DNA from: Channallabes apus
Lineage: Eukaryota; Chordata; Actinopteri; Siluriformes; Clariidae
DNA length: 64,000 nt
Direction of reading: 5' to 3'
Assembly (NCBI GenBank): GCA_030522415.1
Contig: CM060118.1
Span: 15,194,651-15,258,650 of the forward strand
Shown here in pieces: positions 35,362-48,047 of this stretch. Within the stretch, counting starts at the first letter, position 1. Each line of letters begins with the position of its first letter. The translations under genes and the position numbers were made by a program. The notes beneath the pieces are model-generated. The model did no database searches. It was not told the origin of the DNA and worked only from the letters and a program-made list of their open reading frames with translations.

Positions 35362-35586
35362 TTACTCATCAAGGAAGTACGAGTCCAAATCCCCCATATC
35401 ATCCACAGCCTGGGTGGTGGTGTGCTGAGTTGACGGAGGGACACTGGGGCCGTTACTGGCTGTATTTTCTTGTCCCTTCTGAGCCATCTCCACTTCTTTC
35501 TTGATCTCTTTTCCTCCACCGAACAGCTTTTGACTCTCCATAAAGTACTGGTTTGGGTGATTCAGAGAAAACCCAGCATCATCAAT
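35362..35586 (-). CDS. prim2: prim2 last coding exon (C-terminal tail)
   Basis: The exon follows an AG acceptor ('tccaaacag') and encodes 74 residues plus TAA. It opens with IDDAGFSLNHPNQYF, the counterpart of human VDDCGFSLNHPNQFF, the end of the folded iron-sulphur domain. It continues with a lysine-rich segment (GGGKEIKKEVEMAQ) and a low-complexity Ser/Thr/Gln linker (about residues 38-60 of the exon). It ends in an acidic tail, DDMGDLDSYFLDE. The linker differs strongly from mammals, but the final acid-aromatic motif is similar in spacing to human EGLEDYFSEDS. The human cysteine after VDD is alanine here; it is not a cluster ligand. Confidence 0.95.
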   Translation of the reverse strand: MDDAGFSLNHPNQYFMESQKLFGGGKEIKKEVEMAQKGQENTASNGPSVPPSTQHTTTQAVDDMGDLDSYFLDE

Positions 35587-38547
35587 CTGTTTGGAGGAAT
35601 AAAAACATTTTGGATGGTTTTAAAACCTTGTGCTGCCACTTTACACTGAGAGAGGATATTAAGATTAGGGCTGTGTTGTTTATGGAAATGAACTTCCTTT
35701 GCAAATTGAAAAAGACATTCCCTGCCCTCCTCTGATATTTCTATAAGCCTGATGCACTTTGATGTCCCAACGAACAATCCCAAGCTGCTGCCTGTTATAG
35801 GAACTGGAGTCCGTTTCCATTGTTTAAAGTAAAGGGAAGCAGACAGCTTAACTGTACATGAACTGTTGTAACATCACCTGGGACCGGTACGACTCATAGT
35901 CTTTTAGAAAGAAATCATATCTGAAGTATTTCTGTCCTTAGAGAAAAGAGCGCCAAGGTCAACAATGTAGAGTAATAGCAAAATCAGAGTGATCCCTTAC
36001 GTAGAGATTTTTTTTCAAGAGTTAATGCTTTACAGCAAAACTGGGTTTAAGGTGGCTACTAAGTGAAGCAAAAGAAAATAATTTACTCTATTGTCAGGAA
36101 AGGCATCACCTCTTTAATTGCTATTGTTTTTGTATAAAAGAGAAAAAAAAAAGTTAGAAGTGGTGAAACAAAATCTAGGGGGAAAAAAGACAAACAAGGA
36201 AACAAACAAAAAAAAGATTTAAAAAAAATTATTATTATTAAGGTTGAAGGGTTTGAGCCCTTGCTTTAACGTAAAACCACGCTGAAGCACAGTCTCGTGT
36301 ATAAATAAGAAATGCATACGGATAAACCGATCCAGATGAATTTTGAGGTGTTCCCTCTTGCTTTGTAGCATGGAAGAGAGCTGAAATGCCTCCAAACCTC
36401 TCTGCTGCCTTTTCATTACTCTCTCCAGTGCTTGATTTATTACCCTTGTGTAAATATTTCATCGGTGAAGTATTACATTTTGACCTTTAATAAACGCTGC
36501 CGGGGCGGGAAGAACGAAGTCGAACTATCCGTTCTAACGCGTGGCTGTGGGAGCAGGTGGGGCATATGGCGGTGATTAAAGTGGCACCACGTGGCCTAAC
36601 AAGCGTGTCTTTATGCCTGTGATGACTCCAGCACATCACAGCAGACAAGTGGGCGGAAGGAGGCAGGGAATCTATTGATGCGTAAATAAGTATGCTTTAT
36701 CGTGCACATTAAATGTCGGCGATGTCTTTTCATACAACTGACTTAAAAGATGACTCCTGACTTTCAGATATACGCGTGTTTCATTGTCTGTGGGTAAACA
36801 GACATCTTATCATTCAAACCCCGTTAGGCTGTTCATCAGCAGGGCTGTCTTTTTAATTTAGGAGGAAGACAAGTTGTTCACACTGTTTGGCTATTAGTCA
36901 TCAGCTGCCAAACAGGGCCTGTGGTTCACAGAGCCACTGCTGTTTTCATTGTTATCCATTATAAGCAGTTCAATCTAATCAATGACACTGAGCACTTTAA
37001 ATCTAGCCACAAACACGCACACAGGACATCTCCTCCATCAACAGGGATCTAGGGCCACAGATCAGGGCTTTTAACACATTAAAATTAAAGTGCTAAAAAT
37101 GTGAAGCACAACACTCTAATGAGTCATGATTACATTTTCTTGCGCTAAGGCGCAGAGAGCTCAAACATGGGGTGCATCATGTTAATGTGGAAATGTTTTA
37201 GATCACCAAACGTCAAAAAACATTGGATTTGGACTGATAATTATGCAGCATTTTATACCACGGTGCTATTGAATTCTCAATTGGTCAGAATGCGGTCCTT
37301 TCCTTTAATAGCATAGCTGCAGGGCAAATCACAGGTATATAATAATGCAGTTTTATAATTTGTTTGTTTCTATAGTAACAGTTGTATCACAGGACCATCA
37401 GGTCTCTCAGAATTAAAGCTTTAAGACATTCTATGAGAAAAAACATACATCATTTACAATAATCAATCGGTGCACTCACTGAAGAATTGTTGCAAAATGA
37501 AAAGAATAAAATGCTGATGATTAACTTGCTCTTCCCATAGGAGCACTTGTATTCTTATAGTATCGTTATTGTACATGAATCAATAAACAGCCCAATCAGT
37601 CTTAGGAAGTGTTATCTCGTCAACTGTTTACACCAACACGTCTATTCTGCACACTGTTGAGCAGTTTAACCTTTTGGTACTACTGTATACCCAGGATATG
37701 TTCCTTCATTCCTCAGCCTCAAGCGCATCTTATGTGACAGTCATGATAAGCATTTGAAAGGATTAGCTCTGGCCTTCATATGAAATTTTATTTAAATTTT
37801 TTTTATCCAAAATTAACTTGTCACCAAGCTTTTACTCAGCGCAGGTATTTGCATGTATTTTGGTCCATGACTTGTCAACTGGGGGCCTTCTGAGTTGAGG
37901 GACAAGACACCGCTAATCCTGACTGACGCACTTTAGGAACTTTTCAGAGAGTGTGCCTGTGTGTTGGAGGGAGTGTGGCTCATCAACACGGTCTTCACAG
38001 CTTTATGTCTAAATACCATAAGCACAGTAGGGGCTGAAACACCACAAGAAATCAGCAGAGTGAAATGTTTACTCGTTCATTTGCTTTCCCACTGGCTCTG
38101 ACCCACAAATCTGCAGCTTTCATGCGTCGCTTTATAGTACACATTACTGAACTGTGGGGGAAAAAAACAACAGCAAAACCTGTCAACAGCTGCTTCTCAT
38201 AAAAAAAAAAAAAAAAAAAAAAAAAAAGCCCTACCAAATTTAGCATCCGAGCCAATCATGTTCGCTTGTTTAACAATTTTATCCTACTGAGAAACAAAAG
38301 AACATGAAACATGTATGCATTTTGGATGTGACCCAAAAGTTCGGTCTTTGTGTTTTGTTTCCTCCTGATCAAAAAAAACATTTGTAATATAATTTTAAGT
38401 AGTCTAAAACTCAAAAATTAAGTGACAGATTATGATGGATGCGATTAGAGTGGTTGGACTCCTTGGAACTGATCTGGATGAATTACAGGGTCGTCCCAGA
38501 GCTGTGGAAAAAACAGAAAGCGGGTCAGAAACAAAAGGCATGCTTAC
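35587..38547 (-). other. prim2: prim2 last intron
   Basis: The intron is GT-AG with donor 'agtgtaagc'. It contains a long A run (about 27, near 38,201-38,227), A-rich simple sequence, and a GC-balanced stretch at 36,480-37,050 that may be a conserved element. I see no transposon in it. Confidence 0.8.
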
Positions 38548-38616
38548 ACTGTGTGTCAGTTCAAAGTACTTCTGGCAGGCCAGCTGATAATGCATTCCCT
38601 TGACAAGGTCCAAAAT
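38548..38616 (-). CDS. prim2: prim2 coding exon (69 bp)
   Basis: The exon encodes 23 residues beginning [18 protein letters not shown] and ending ELTHS. It is bounded by acceptor 'ttcttacag' and donor 'gtaagc', both in phase 0. It matches human residues 411-433. The cysteine in LACQKYF corresponds to human C424, one of the four ligands of the 4Fe-4S cluster in p58. Confidence 0.97.
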
Positions 38617-39084
38617 CTGTAAGAATAACAGAGAAAGAGATGAAGTGTTAAGCACTCCATTGACTTTAATTTGCTCTTTGACATTCTTGCAGTGTTTTAC
38701 AACACACGATTTATTCCTATATGCTCACAAAGATAAAAAAAAAAAAAAAAGAAATAAACTCCAATCTTAAATGAAGATTAAATTTGTAATGAGAATACAG
38801 TACATGATTAATGCATAATTGTTACATAGAACATCCTTAAAGCCCTTTGAGCATTCCAGCTCGGTAACATATCGACATACGACCAAATGCATTACACATG
38901 GCATCAGCATGAACCATGAGGTATGACATAACTGTACTGTATGGCTCTGTGAGATGCTCATTTTTTATGACTCAATTTCATATAAAGCAAGTTAAAGCTG
39001 ATGTTTGACATGGACATGCTTTCTCACCAGGCAGAAATATTTTCTGTGCAAATGGATTTATGGTTTAATACATGGAATTTAATT

Positions 39085-39330
39085 AGTTAATTGTGACATG
39101 TACCTTACAGCACAGTGAAATTACTTTTTTTCATATCCCAGTTAAGAATCTGGGGTCAGAGCGCAGAGTCAGCCAGAATACAGCACAGCTGAAGCAGATA
39201 CTGTAGTGTTAACGACATTGCTAAAGGCCTCAGCAGTGATTCTGTAACTCGTCCATGCTGGGGCTTGATGCGATGACCTTCTGATCAATAACCCACAGCC
39301 TTAACCAATTGAGCTACTGATTGGGAGAAT
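39085..39330 (-). mobile_element. SINE family B
   Basis: On the minus strand it reads a tRNA-like head ('gtagctcaattggttaagg'), 'gttattgatcagaaggtcat', and a tail with 'atttcactgtgctgtaaggt'. It lies head-to-head with the next copy. Confidence 0.7.
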
Positions 39331-39445
39331 CTCCTCAACCCTGAATTCAACAAGTGACATCAGAGCAACATTGCTGCTTACAGAAACGCTTCTTTATTTT
39401 AAAAAGGGTACAACAAATATTTCGGCATTTTCTTTAGCGTAATGG

Positions 39446-39650
39446 GCCAGGGGTAGCTCAGTGGTTAAGGCATTGGACTACGGTTCAGAAGATCCCAGGT
39501 TCAAATCCCACAACCACCGAGTTGCCAATGTTGGGCCCTTGAGCAAGGCCCTTAACCCTCAATTGCTCAGATGTGTAATGAGATAAAAAAAAAAATGTAA
39601 GTCGCTCTGGATAAGAGCGTCTGCCAAATGCCTAAATGTAAATGTAATCA
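39446..39650 (+). mobile_element. tRNA-derived SINE, full length
   Basis: It has an A-box-like 'ggggtagctcagtggttaag', a B box 'ggttcaaatcccac', then 'cccttgagcaaggccctta' and the tail 'aagtcgctctggataagagc' with (AAATGT)n. This is a very common fish SINE body and tail. Confidence 0.85.
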
Positions 39651-41589
39651 ACGGAGAGACAGACTGGCTTGTTACTAGAGATACAATGATTTAAATCTTC
39701 TTTAGATTTTTCAAGAAAGTGTAACCTGCTGATTCTGATTAATTGCGATTTCATTACTTTCTATTAACAATTGACAGCATTTTTAAAACAAAATTTGAGA
39801 TTTTATTTACTGTAAATTTTCTATTAGGACTTTTTATCTCCTAAGCAACTCTAAAAATGAAAAAGTGCTACTGAACACAGTTTTTTTTTTTGAACAAGTA
39901 AAATCCAACCGAGGATGATGTGACTGCCCCCCACAATGGAGGGTGAAAGCCATCACATGCTTCCTCCTAGTCACGCAATGTCAGCCGACTGTATATTTTC
40001 TCCGGTTAGGGGCAAGAGAGCTCCACAAGTCGCCCTTTGGCAGCATGACACCCTTCCCTCCCGAAAGCATGAATAATCTGCTGCCTAGACTCCTGGCGAC
40101 AGAGATGCTACAGATGGCTGTAGCAGGATTTGAGCCTCAATCCCTGGATGAAAGGACCAATGCCTACCCAAAATAAATAAATAAATCTATTCACTGGCTG
40201 ATCAATCGGTGGATCTGTATTTATTTCATCATTAATATTGACAATACAATTCACTGACTTATGAAAAATAATTAATTTATGCTTTGTGAGAATTGCCCAA
40301 TGATCAGGATTCAGTGTAAACATCTGTAACCAACTTAGAACGTTTCTTCCTATTTGGCACTGCGTAACTAGAAATCACTGTCTATAAGGAAAACACAAAT
40401 ACATCCAAATCATTAATTACCTACTTCTAAATATACAAAAACTATTTTTTTGCCGCCTTCTCCTTCCTCCTTCGTGCTATAAATAGCACATGGGATTCTC
40501 AAGTCCTTCAACACCTCCAGAGGTGAGAGTCACACCATGTTGGGTGCTCACTGACAGAGTGAGGGAGAGGTTAATTCTGCGCCCCTGTGCTACTTCACAC
40601 CGGCTGGCGTCTGCTCCTTCTGGCCTCTGGTGTCACTTTGGCACCAGACAGGGTGACTGAGACGGCTGCTGTTCGGCATTTTAATCACCACTCTCACATT
40701 TGATGCAGTTTTTAATTATCCAGTGCACTGGGCTGAGTGCTGCAGTGAGAGCTCACGGCCTCAAATCCACAGGTCTCAGGCTCTCGAAACAGCCCCAGAC
40801 TACAAGGGGCTGCTCAGGTCACTGAACTAATAGTGAATTTAATTTGACAGGGAGCCTGCAGCCTATGGGCTACCTTGTCAAACTAAGTTAACGCTCTGTG
40901 CCCTGTTTTCCCTCAACCTCACTGCAAAGTGGCAAGACAAGACATGCAGGAGGGCCACATTTGACCAAGAAAAATGCACATTTCTGATACTGTATGTTCT
41001 GAGACACTATTAAATGCCTGATGTATAATGAGTTTCCTAAAGAAAAATTTGGCTTAATCATCAAAGAGAACTATCTTTGAAAAACAAACTCTTTAACATG
41101 GTATGCATGTGTACCTCTGAACGCAATATACGCACGTATATTACGTTCAGAATCCCACTGCCTTCTGCACTCCACGCATTAACCAAGGCACAATCTGGCT
41201 GATTGTAAAATGCATTTTACATACAGTAGTTTAGGTGGAGTGTACAGATGAAAACATTTTGGAAATCAGAAATCACACAGATTTTAGGGTTCTTAAACCT
41301 TATGAAAAAGCATGACCCGATCATCAGAAGCTTATGATTTTGAATCCCAACACCACCACAGTCACCCATAGTGGGAAGAACCAAAAGAGACCAAGATTGT
41401 CCATACTCACTTGGGGTAAAATTAAACCTGTTAAGAGGTCTAGGCAGGACAGTGGCACTTTCAGTGGTCTAGGTAGAAAAGTTATGCTTTGTTTACTGCT
41501 AAAGATTCAATTCAAAAAGATAAACTAATCAGACACACAGACTGATATTTCAAGTTTAATTAATTTTTTCCTTTGATAAATATGGTGTA

Positions 41590-42824
41590 CAGATAATATT
41601 ACATATTACGTATAATTCAGTATCTCAAAATTAGAATAATGTGAAAAAGTTTAATATCTGAAAATCATGGTGTCACTTTAATCATCTATTTAACACAAAA
41701 GACCTGAAAAGGTTTCCTGACCCTATAAATGGTTTCTCAGTCTGGTTTAGTAGGCTGCCTGCTCACAGAGTACTGTATCCAAGCACATCAATGGAAAGTT
41801 GAATGGAAGGAAAAATGGGGTACAAAAATGTGCAAAAGCAAAAACAGTAGCAATAAGCAATAACCGCAGCTTTGAGAGGATTGTGAAACAAAGCCCATTC
41901 AAGAATTTGGGGGAGATTCATAAGGCCTGGACTGTAGCTGGAGTCAGTGCTTCAAGAGCCACATGGGCATGAGCTACAACTGATGCATACCTTGTGTCAA
42001 GCCACTCATGAACCAGAAACGCACCAAAGTCGTCTTAATGCACCTGTGCTGAAAACAATAAAGACTGGACTGTTGCTCAGTGGGCCAACGTCTTCTTTTC
42101 AGATGAAAGTAATTTGCATTTCCTTTGGAAATCAAGGTCCCAGAGTCTGAAGAGAGGAGAGGAACAGAATAAAAGTTGCTTGAGGTGTAAAGTTTGCAGT
42201 CCATGGTGGTTTGGGGAGCCATGTCATCCAATGGTGTTGGTCCACTGTGTTTTATCAGGTCCAAGGTCAGTAAAGCCATCTACCAGGAAAGTTTAGAGTA
42301 CTCCATGCTTCCCTCTGCTGACCAGCTTTATGAAGATGCTGATTTCATTTTCCAGCAGAACTTGACACATGCCCACATTGCCAAAAGTACAGTACTAATA
42401 CCTGGTTTAAAGACCATGGTGTCCGTGTGCTTGATTGGCGAGGAAACTCGCCCCACCTTTGGGATATTGTAAAGAGGAAGGTATGACACCAGCCCCAACA
42501 ACATACAGTAGAAGAGCTGAAGGCCGCTATCAGAGCACCCTGGGCTTCCACAACAACTCAGCAGTGCCACAGACTGATGGCCTCCATGCCACTTAACATT
42601 GCTGCAGTAATTCATGCAAAGGGATCCCCAACCAAGTATTGAGTGCTGCACATGCTCATACATTTCTGTCGTAAAAATCGTAAAAATGTTTTTATTGGTC
42701 TTAAGTACTATTTTACTGAATTTTGGATTTTCTTTAGCTGTAACGGTAATTAAAAAATCTTTTACTTTAATTGAATTACTGGAATAATATTCTATGGATA
42801 TTCTAAATTATTGACATGAACCTG
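41590..42824 (+). mobile_element. Decayed Tc1-like transposon
   Basis: The element lies between TA sites at 41,588-41,589 and 42,825-42,826, and both ends resemble 'ctcaaaattagaata'-type repeats. Plus-strand frames give WTVAQWANVFF-SDES (first catalytic Asp), LQSMVVWGAMSSNGVGPLCF (glycine box), LPSADQLYEDADFIFQQN and DHGVRVLDWRGNSPHLW, in the right order for Tc1. Stops and frameshifts are many and the final Glu motif is lost. Confidence 0.8.
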
Positions 42825-43349
42825 TATGTGATCCATTTTCCCCCTACAATATCAAAGTAGTAGAGTTTAGCAGCTCAACCATTTATATGGTCTAAACACT
42901 GAAACCCCCCCCCCCCCCACTTCTATACGTAAGATACCAAACTTCCAAGCTTTCACAATTAGATGTGATAAAAAGGGACTTGAGCAAACTTTTTTCATAG
43001 CATCATTAATGTATACAGTACATACACAAATACATATATTTTTTAAAGACTGAATTTTAATAGGCTAATTTTCATCAGTCCATTAAATACTCCGGTGTCT
43101 GAGGCCAATAACTACATCAGAACATTTCAGTAATAACCAGTGACCTCAGTTCATTGCTTATGCACTAGAACATAATTTAGGTCTTAAAAGCTGCCAAATG
43201 TGTGCTTTAAATCACTGGGTTTTAAACACGGGGTCATACAGAATTAAAACCCACCAAGTGAAATTACCCTTCATTACAGAGACCTAGTGACCAGGAAATG
43301 GAGTCTTGTTGAGGGATTCTCCAAATCTGAAATAAGCAAACTACAAACT

Positions 43350-44106
43350 AGAGTTGGAGCAATTAAATATTTAGACAGTGACACCATTTTTGTATCTAGG
43401 CCTCTGTACACCACTATCATGAATTTGAAATGAAGCAATGGTGAGTTTGAAGTCCAGCTTTTATTTCAACAGGTTTAACAAACATACTTCATTAACAGTT
43501 AAGGCGTTCTAGATATTTTACTGTCTGTCCAATTTAACAGGCTTTAATGTAATTGGCCAATTGACTGAGAAGTGGAGCCAGTTTCTTTGGTATTTCATGC
43601 TAAAATAAGGAGACAAAAGATCTGGAGTTGATTCAAAGTGAATTGATTTGTTACCCCTTCATTGGAACTTTCAATATGCGGCCAAAAATGCACCAGTGGA
43701 AGGAAAGGAGGCCATCATTAAGGTGAAAAAAAATTAAAATAGATGGCAGAAATTGTGTGTGTGCATATACACATATATATACACAAACGCACTCACATCC
43801 CCACCTAGGTCACTGGTGTGTAGTGATGTGACTGCTGAAATGGAAAGAAATGGAAATCGCTGTGTCAATCACCTGACCTCAACCCAACTGAGCGTGCTTT
43901 TCACTTAACCAAGACAAATCGGATAAAAGAAAGTCCCAAAAAAGCTTGGTAATTCAGCTCAAAGCAGGAACATTTGGTGATGTCCATGTCAGTCAGTCTT
44001 TGTCATGCCATCCTCATCTTTATAATTTTTTCACTTCTTATGAGCCTTTGAAAATGGAATACTTTTAATAAATAGCTGTAATTCCTAAACGATTAATGCA
44101 ATAATA
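43350..44106 (+). mobile_element. Decayed, internally deleted Tc1-like transposon
   Basis: It starts 'gagttggagcaattaaatat', typical of one fish Tc1 family, then 'agacaaaagatctggagttg' and a start like MRPKMHQWKERR. A (TATA)-type microsatellite (about 43,760-43,785) interrupts it. The C-terminal catalytic motif survives as SPDLNPTERAF at about 43,874, and the rest is lost. Confidence 0.65.
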
Positions 44107-44115
44107 ATAATATAC

Positions 44116-44300
44116 GGGCTGGGGTAGCTCAGCGGTTAAAGTATTGATCGGAAGGTCCAAGGTTCAAACCCCACCACCACAAAGTTGCCACTGTTAAGGC
44201 CCTGAGCATGGACCTTAACCCTCAAATGCTCAGAATGTATAATGAGAAAAATTTTTAAGTCACTTTAAATAATGGTGTTTGCCAAAAGCCGTAAATGTAC
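44116..44300 (+). mobile_element. tRNA-derived SINE
   Basis: It has a head 'ggggtagctcagcggttaaa', B box 'ggttcaaaccccacc', and a tail 'gtgtttgccaaaagccgta'. It is the same family as 39,446-39,650, more diverged, and lies just after the Tc1 relic. Confidence 0.8.
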
Positions 44301-44606
44301 AGTCTATACAGAGTACAGTCCATAATGTGATAAAGTGGCTGATTTGATAAAAAATTCTTGCATAGCAGTGTGCTGTTTTACGCTAGGTGTGCCAGCCATT
44401 TAACAAAGCATAAGAGAACCTCTGGTGACTCTACCTCTTATGCTACACTGAGCAGATTGCAACAGCTGAGTGTAAAAGAACTGCTCAAAACTACATCATT
44501 TTTAAAGTGACTTCAGTACATCATTCAACTCTTGTTTTTAATGAACAAGTTAATTTATTTTAATTAAATCTTGGTGCTCTTTAAATTTTTTTAAATGTTA
44601 ATACTC

Positions 44607-44745
44607 ATGGCCACTTCATTAGGTACACCAGGACTGGGTTAGAATCCCTTTTGCCTTCAGAACTGCCTTAATTCTTTGTTGTCAAGATTCGAACATGGTG
44701 GAAACATTCCTTTGAGATTGTGGTCTATATTGATTTGTCAGCATC
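44607..44745 (-). pseudogene. Tc1-like relic, C-terminal end and terminal repeat
   Basis: The stretch 'ggccacttcattaggtacac' is the terminal repeat. It is followed by 'cccttttgccttcagaactg', whose minus strand encodes the last residues of the transposase. It is the same family as 541-790. The sequence changes abruptly near 44,745 to a mariner relic. Confidence 0.7.
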
Positions 44746-44930
44746 ACACAGTACAGTTCTGACCTCGCTCCCAGCCATTTCCACAAGTTTGGGCCAATAT
44801 ACGAGTTATTGGGAGGCGAGCGTTTCAGGTGTGAAGCAGGCGGTCTGATCATGGTTCTGGCGAACTGAGACACCTTTCTACCTTGAGGGTATCCAAGCAC
44901 TAGTGAAACACTAGGATAAGTACATTAGTG
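44746..44930 (+). pseudogene. Mariner-like transposase relic, C-terminal part
   Basis: The frame SSDLAPSHFHKFGPIYELLGG followed by ERFRCEAGGL matches the SPDLAPSDFHLFGPLKE block of mariner transposases and is closely related to 20,985-21,335. Only this block is present. Confidence 0.65.
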
Positions 44931-45868
44931 TAGCAGGGGATTATATATAAAGAAATAAAACTAGTTTTTACTCTCTGTTGTTGGTTTGTTATTCTGCAAA
45001 ATCAAAATACATTGTTTGATCTATATGCCACAAAAAGTGAAAAACAATGGCTTGTCAAAATGACCTACAAAGTATCAAATCGAACAGTTATACTTTTTTT
45101 TAAATGAATAATAAAAATAAGATGGTGATTAATTATGCAGTTTGTTTCCTTTGTTCTCGAGCACCAGTCAGTGCAAACATGGTACAACGATTTCACGTTT
45201 CACTGAGGGACATTAAACATTTAGTAATCACTGTTCATGCCAAATATCAAGAGGGGGTACAACGCCCACAGTCTTCTCCACTAAAGTGTTTGATACACAA
45301 CTTGACAACATGGCATCCTGCTCAATATGCAGAATACAACAAAATGAAATCAAAAAAGGAAAATCACTGCTAGCACACTCATGCCATCTGTAGCCAGTGT
45401 TTGGAGCTCAAACTGAAATAATAAAAAAATAAAGGAATTCTTTACTGGGGATAACCAACCTCTCTGTTACTGGTGACACAGGGTTTTGAGCCTTTTGCTT
45501 CTCGTTATTGCTTCCAATTAGTGTACACTTTTATTGAAATGTTGTAGAAAAGAAAATATAAATCTTTTATTAAGGATTATTAGGTTCAGCATAATTTCCC
45601 CCCTAATGAAAGAACAGTTTACTTTACTTTTTACAAATGCAAATTGTCTGAATTTAAATGACCTCTTTCTCCCTCTCTCTCTCACACACACACACACACA
45701 CAATATATATATATACCAATTTTGTAATATATGTTTATCATGTCTGCATAATTATGTACAAAAAGTCTTGGGCACATACAAAAACATGGCATAAAATGCC
45801 ATATAAAGCTGTGGTTTAGTCCTAGTCCACTGAAATGATGAATTTACTAAGCTTTCCATGTCCAAGTG

Positions 45869-47133
45869 CAGGGCTCGCAAAATCGCTAGCCCGATGTCCC
45901 GGGGCTATCGTTTCTTCCAGTCGGACTACCAAAATCTCTCTCAGGCCTGCCCGTTGGGCTATCATGGGAAGGAAAAATATATGCCAATGCTTTTGCATTC
46001 TTTCGCAAATGTAGCTGGGTAATTATGTAATTTTCGGGCATCGATGAGCCACTGTCGAAATATTGAAATCGCATTTGAATTCGCGCTTGTTTTTTACTTT
46101 CACTTTGCGATCGTGCGAACTGTGTATAGAGAGCGGCAGTACTGATTGGTCATTGACGGATTAATTGCGCACCAATTCCTCTGACATCATCTTATCACTC
46201 ATTAGCTTACTATTCAAACATGACAAGTGAAATTTCCCGCAGCAAGCTTAAACATGTGATAGAAGCTGATTGCGCTTAGAACTTTAAAAAAAATAAATAA
46301 ATAAATAAAATCGCTGACCGTTATGTGTGTGCGTGTGTGTGTACGTATGTGTGAGTAAAAATTACGCAAGTATTTTAGTTCTGCTGAGCCAAATAAGACA
46401 GGTCAGTGTGAAGAAGGGACAGCCAAAAAAAACACAAAGCGGAAAAGTTATGATTAATCAGACTACGAGGCAAAAAGAAAGCGCAGTTTTTTGGTTTCAT
46501 GGACAAAAGAATTTCTGTGGCTGGAATATGTCAAGCTAAATAATATAATGTTCTGCCAGGTGTGTCTTGAGTTTTCCTCAATTTCTGACTCGACAGGCGC
46601 GCCTTTGTTAATGGGACCAATAATTTTAGGAAAGACCCCTTCAGAACCCATGAGACATGAGGTGGTGCTCAGTCTGCAGCATCTTTCCCAGAACAAACAC
46701 CAGTTGCAAAAAATATACTAAAAATAAACCAAGCGCAACAAAGTCCTGAAAAAGATGTTTAGAACAGCGTACTAATGTTACAAAGAGTGAACTACTATTG
46801 GCAAAATTTAGCAGTCTTCGCAAACTTCAAAAAGCAACGCAGAGTGGCATTTACTCATCCATGACTTCAGTTGAAATTTCAGATTCAGAATCGGCCACAG
46901 ATTGATTCATCTTCTACACAGTTCATACAAATTCATAGAAATGTCTGTTCAATTAGAACCAAATATTTGAGTTGATTAAAATTTTTATAAAGTTGTAATT
47001 TGTGTTTTAACAATTTTTTGATTGTTTTGTTTCCTTTACAATATTATACATTAAAAATAACCTTTTTTTATTTAGGCTACTGAAGAGTGCCTGCTCGAAG
47101 GGCTACCAGGAATTTTTAAATTTTGCGAGCCCT
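45869..47133 (+). mobile_element. hAT transposon relic with BED-type finger fragment
   Basis: The ends 'cagggctcgcaaaat' and 'attttgcgagccct' are inverted copies. The frame at 46,491-46,721 contains KEFLWLEYVKLNNIMFCQVC followed by a hydrophobic segment, like the BED/hAT N-terminal region (WLEY..NNTMFCKVC). The rest of the transposase is deleted. The 8-bp duplication is no longer clear. Confidence 0.7.
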
Positions 47134-47185
47134 CTAGTGTCAATAGTACAGTAACTAACTTAAAATAGTGTCTGTGACTTCCTTT

Positions 47186-48008
47186 TAGGGCTGCAACAAC
47201 TAATCAATAAAACCGATAATTATCGATAATGAAATTCGTTGTCAACGAATGCCGTTATCGATTAGTTGGGCTGCTCATGTTACTGAGAAGCGCGACCACA
47301 AGATGCACAAATACACAAAGACACACACATGGAGGTTACAGAAGCGTTTACAGGAAAAAGCGCGCGCACCAAATCCTCCAAGGTATGGGAGCAATTTACA
47401 TTAAACGCCTCTTATCGGGCGTTAAAATCGAGCGTTATTCTGCCGTTCGTAGTGTCCGGAGAGAGCGGATGAAACGCCGAGGGTTTTCTACACATACTGT
47501 AGGAGTTAATGAGAGTTCACACGGGCTTCGGTGACGTGTGTTTGTCCAGCTGCGCGGTTATACGGTGTCAAAAAAACCGTTGCATGCAGCTTTTTCTTGC
47601 CGCTCAAATCCCAACGAACCCAAGGAAAACACTTCTAGTGCGTTTTATTCACGTTCATTATACACTTCGGAGGACCGGATATATCCCATGATCCTACACG
47701 CTATACAGAGGGAAATGCGGAAAAGGGCAAAATAAACAGAGTGAACCCAGTAGCTGCCATTTTTTTCCTCTCCCTACGTCGCCGTATTACGAGAATGTCT
47801 TTATTGACACAAAAAAAAGGATAAAATACACGTGAGGATCGAAATAATGTATAAACCGTGAAAAGGATGTAGCAAGAGACACTTCAATTAAAAATAATAT
47901 AATTATAATCTAAAAGTCTATTATTCTTCTTATTAAGTTGAATTAATTTGAGAATTTAAAATTGAGGTCATTCTTAACAGCTGAATATGTCAGTGTATTT
48001 TTTTTTAA

Positions 48009-48047
<39 letters not shown>

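Noticed and set aside
41974..42663. Minus-strand frames of about 100-110 codons
   Set aside because: They are antisense shadows of the plus-strand Tc1 relic at 41,590-42,824.
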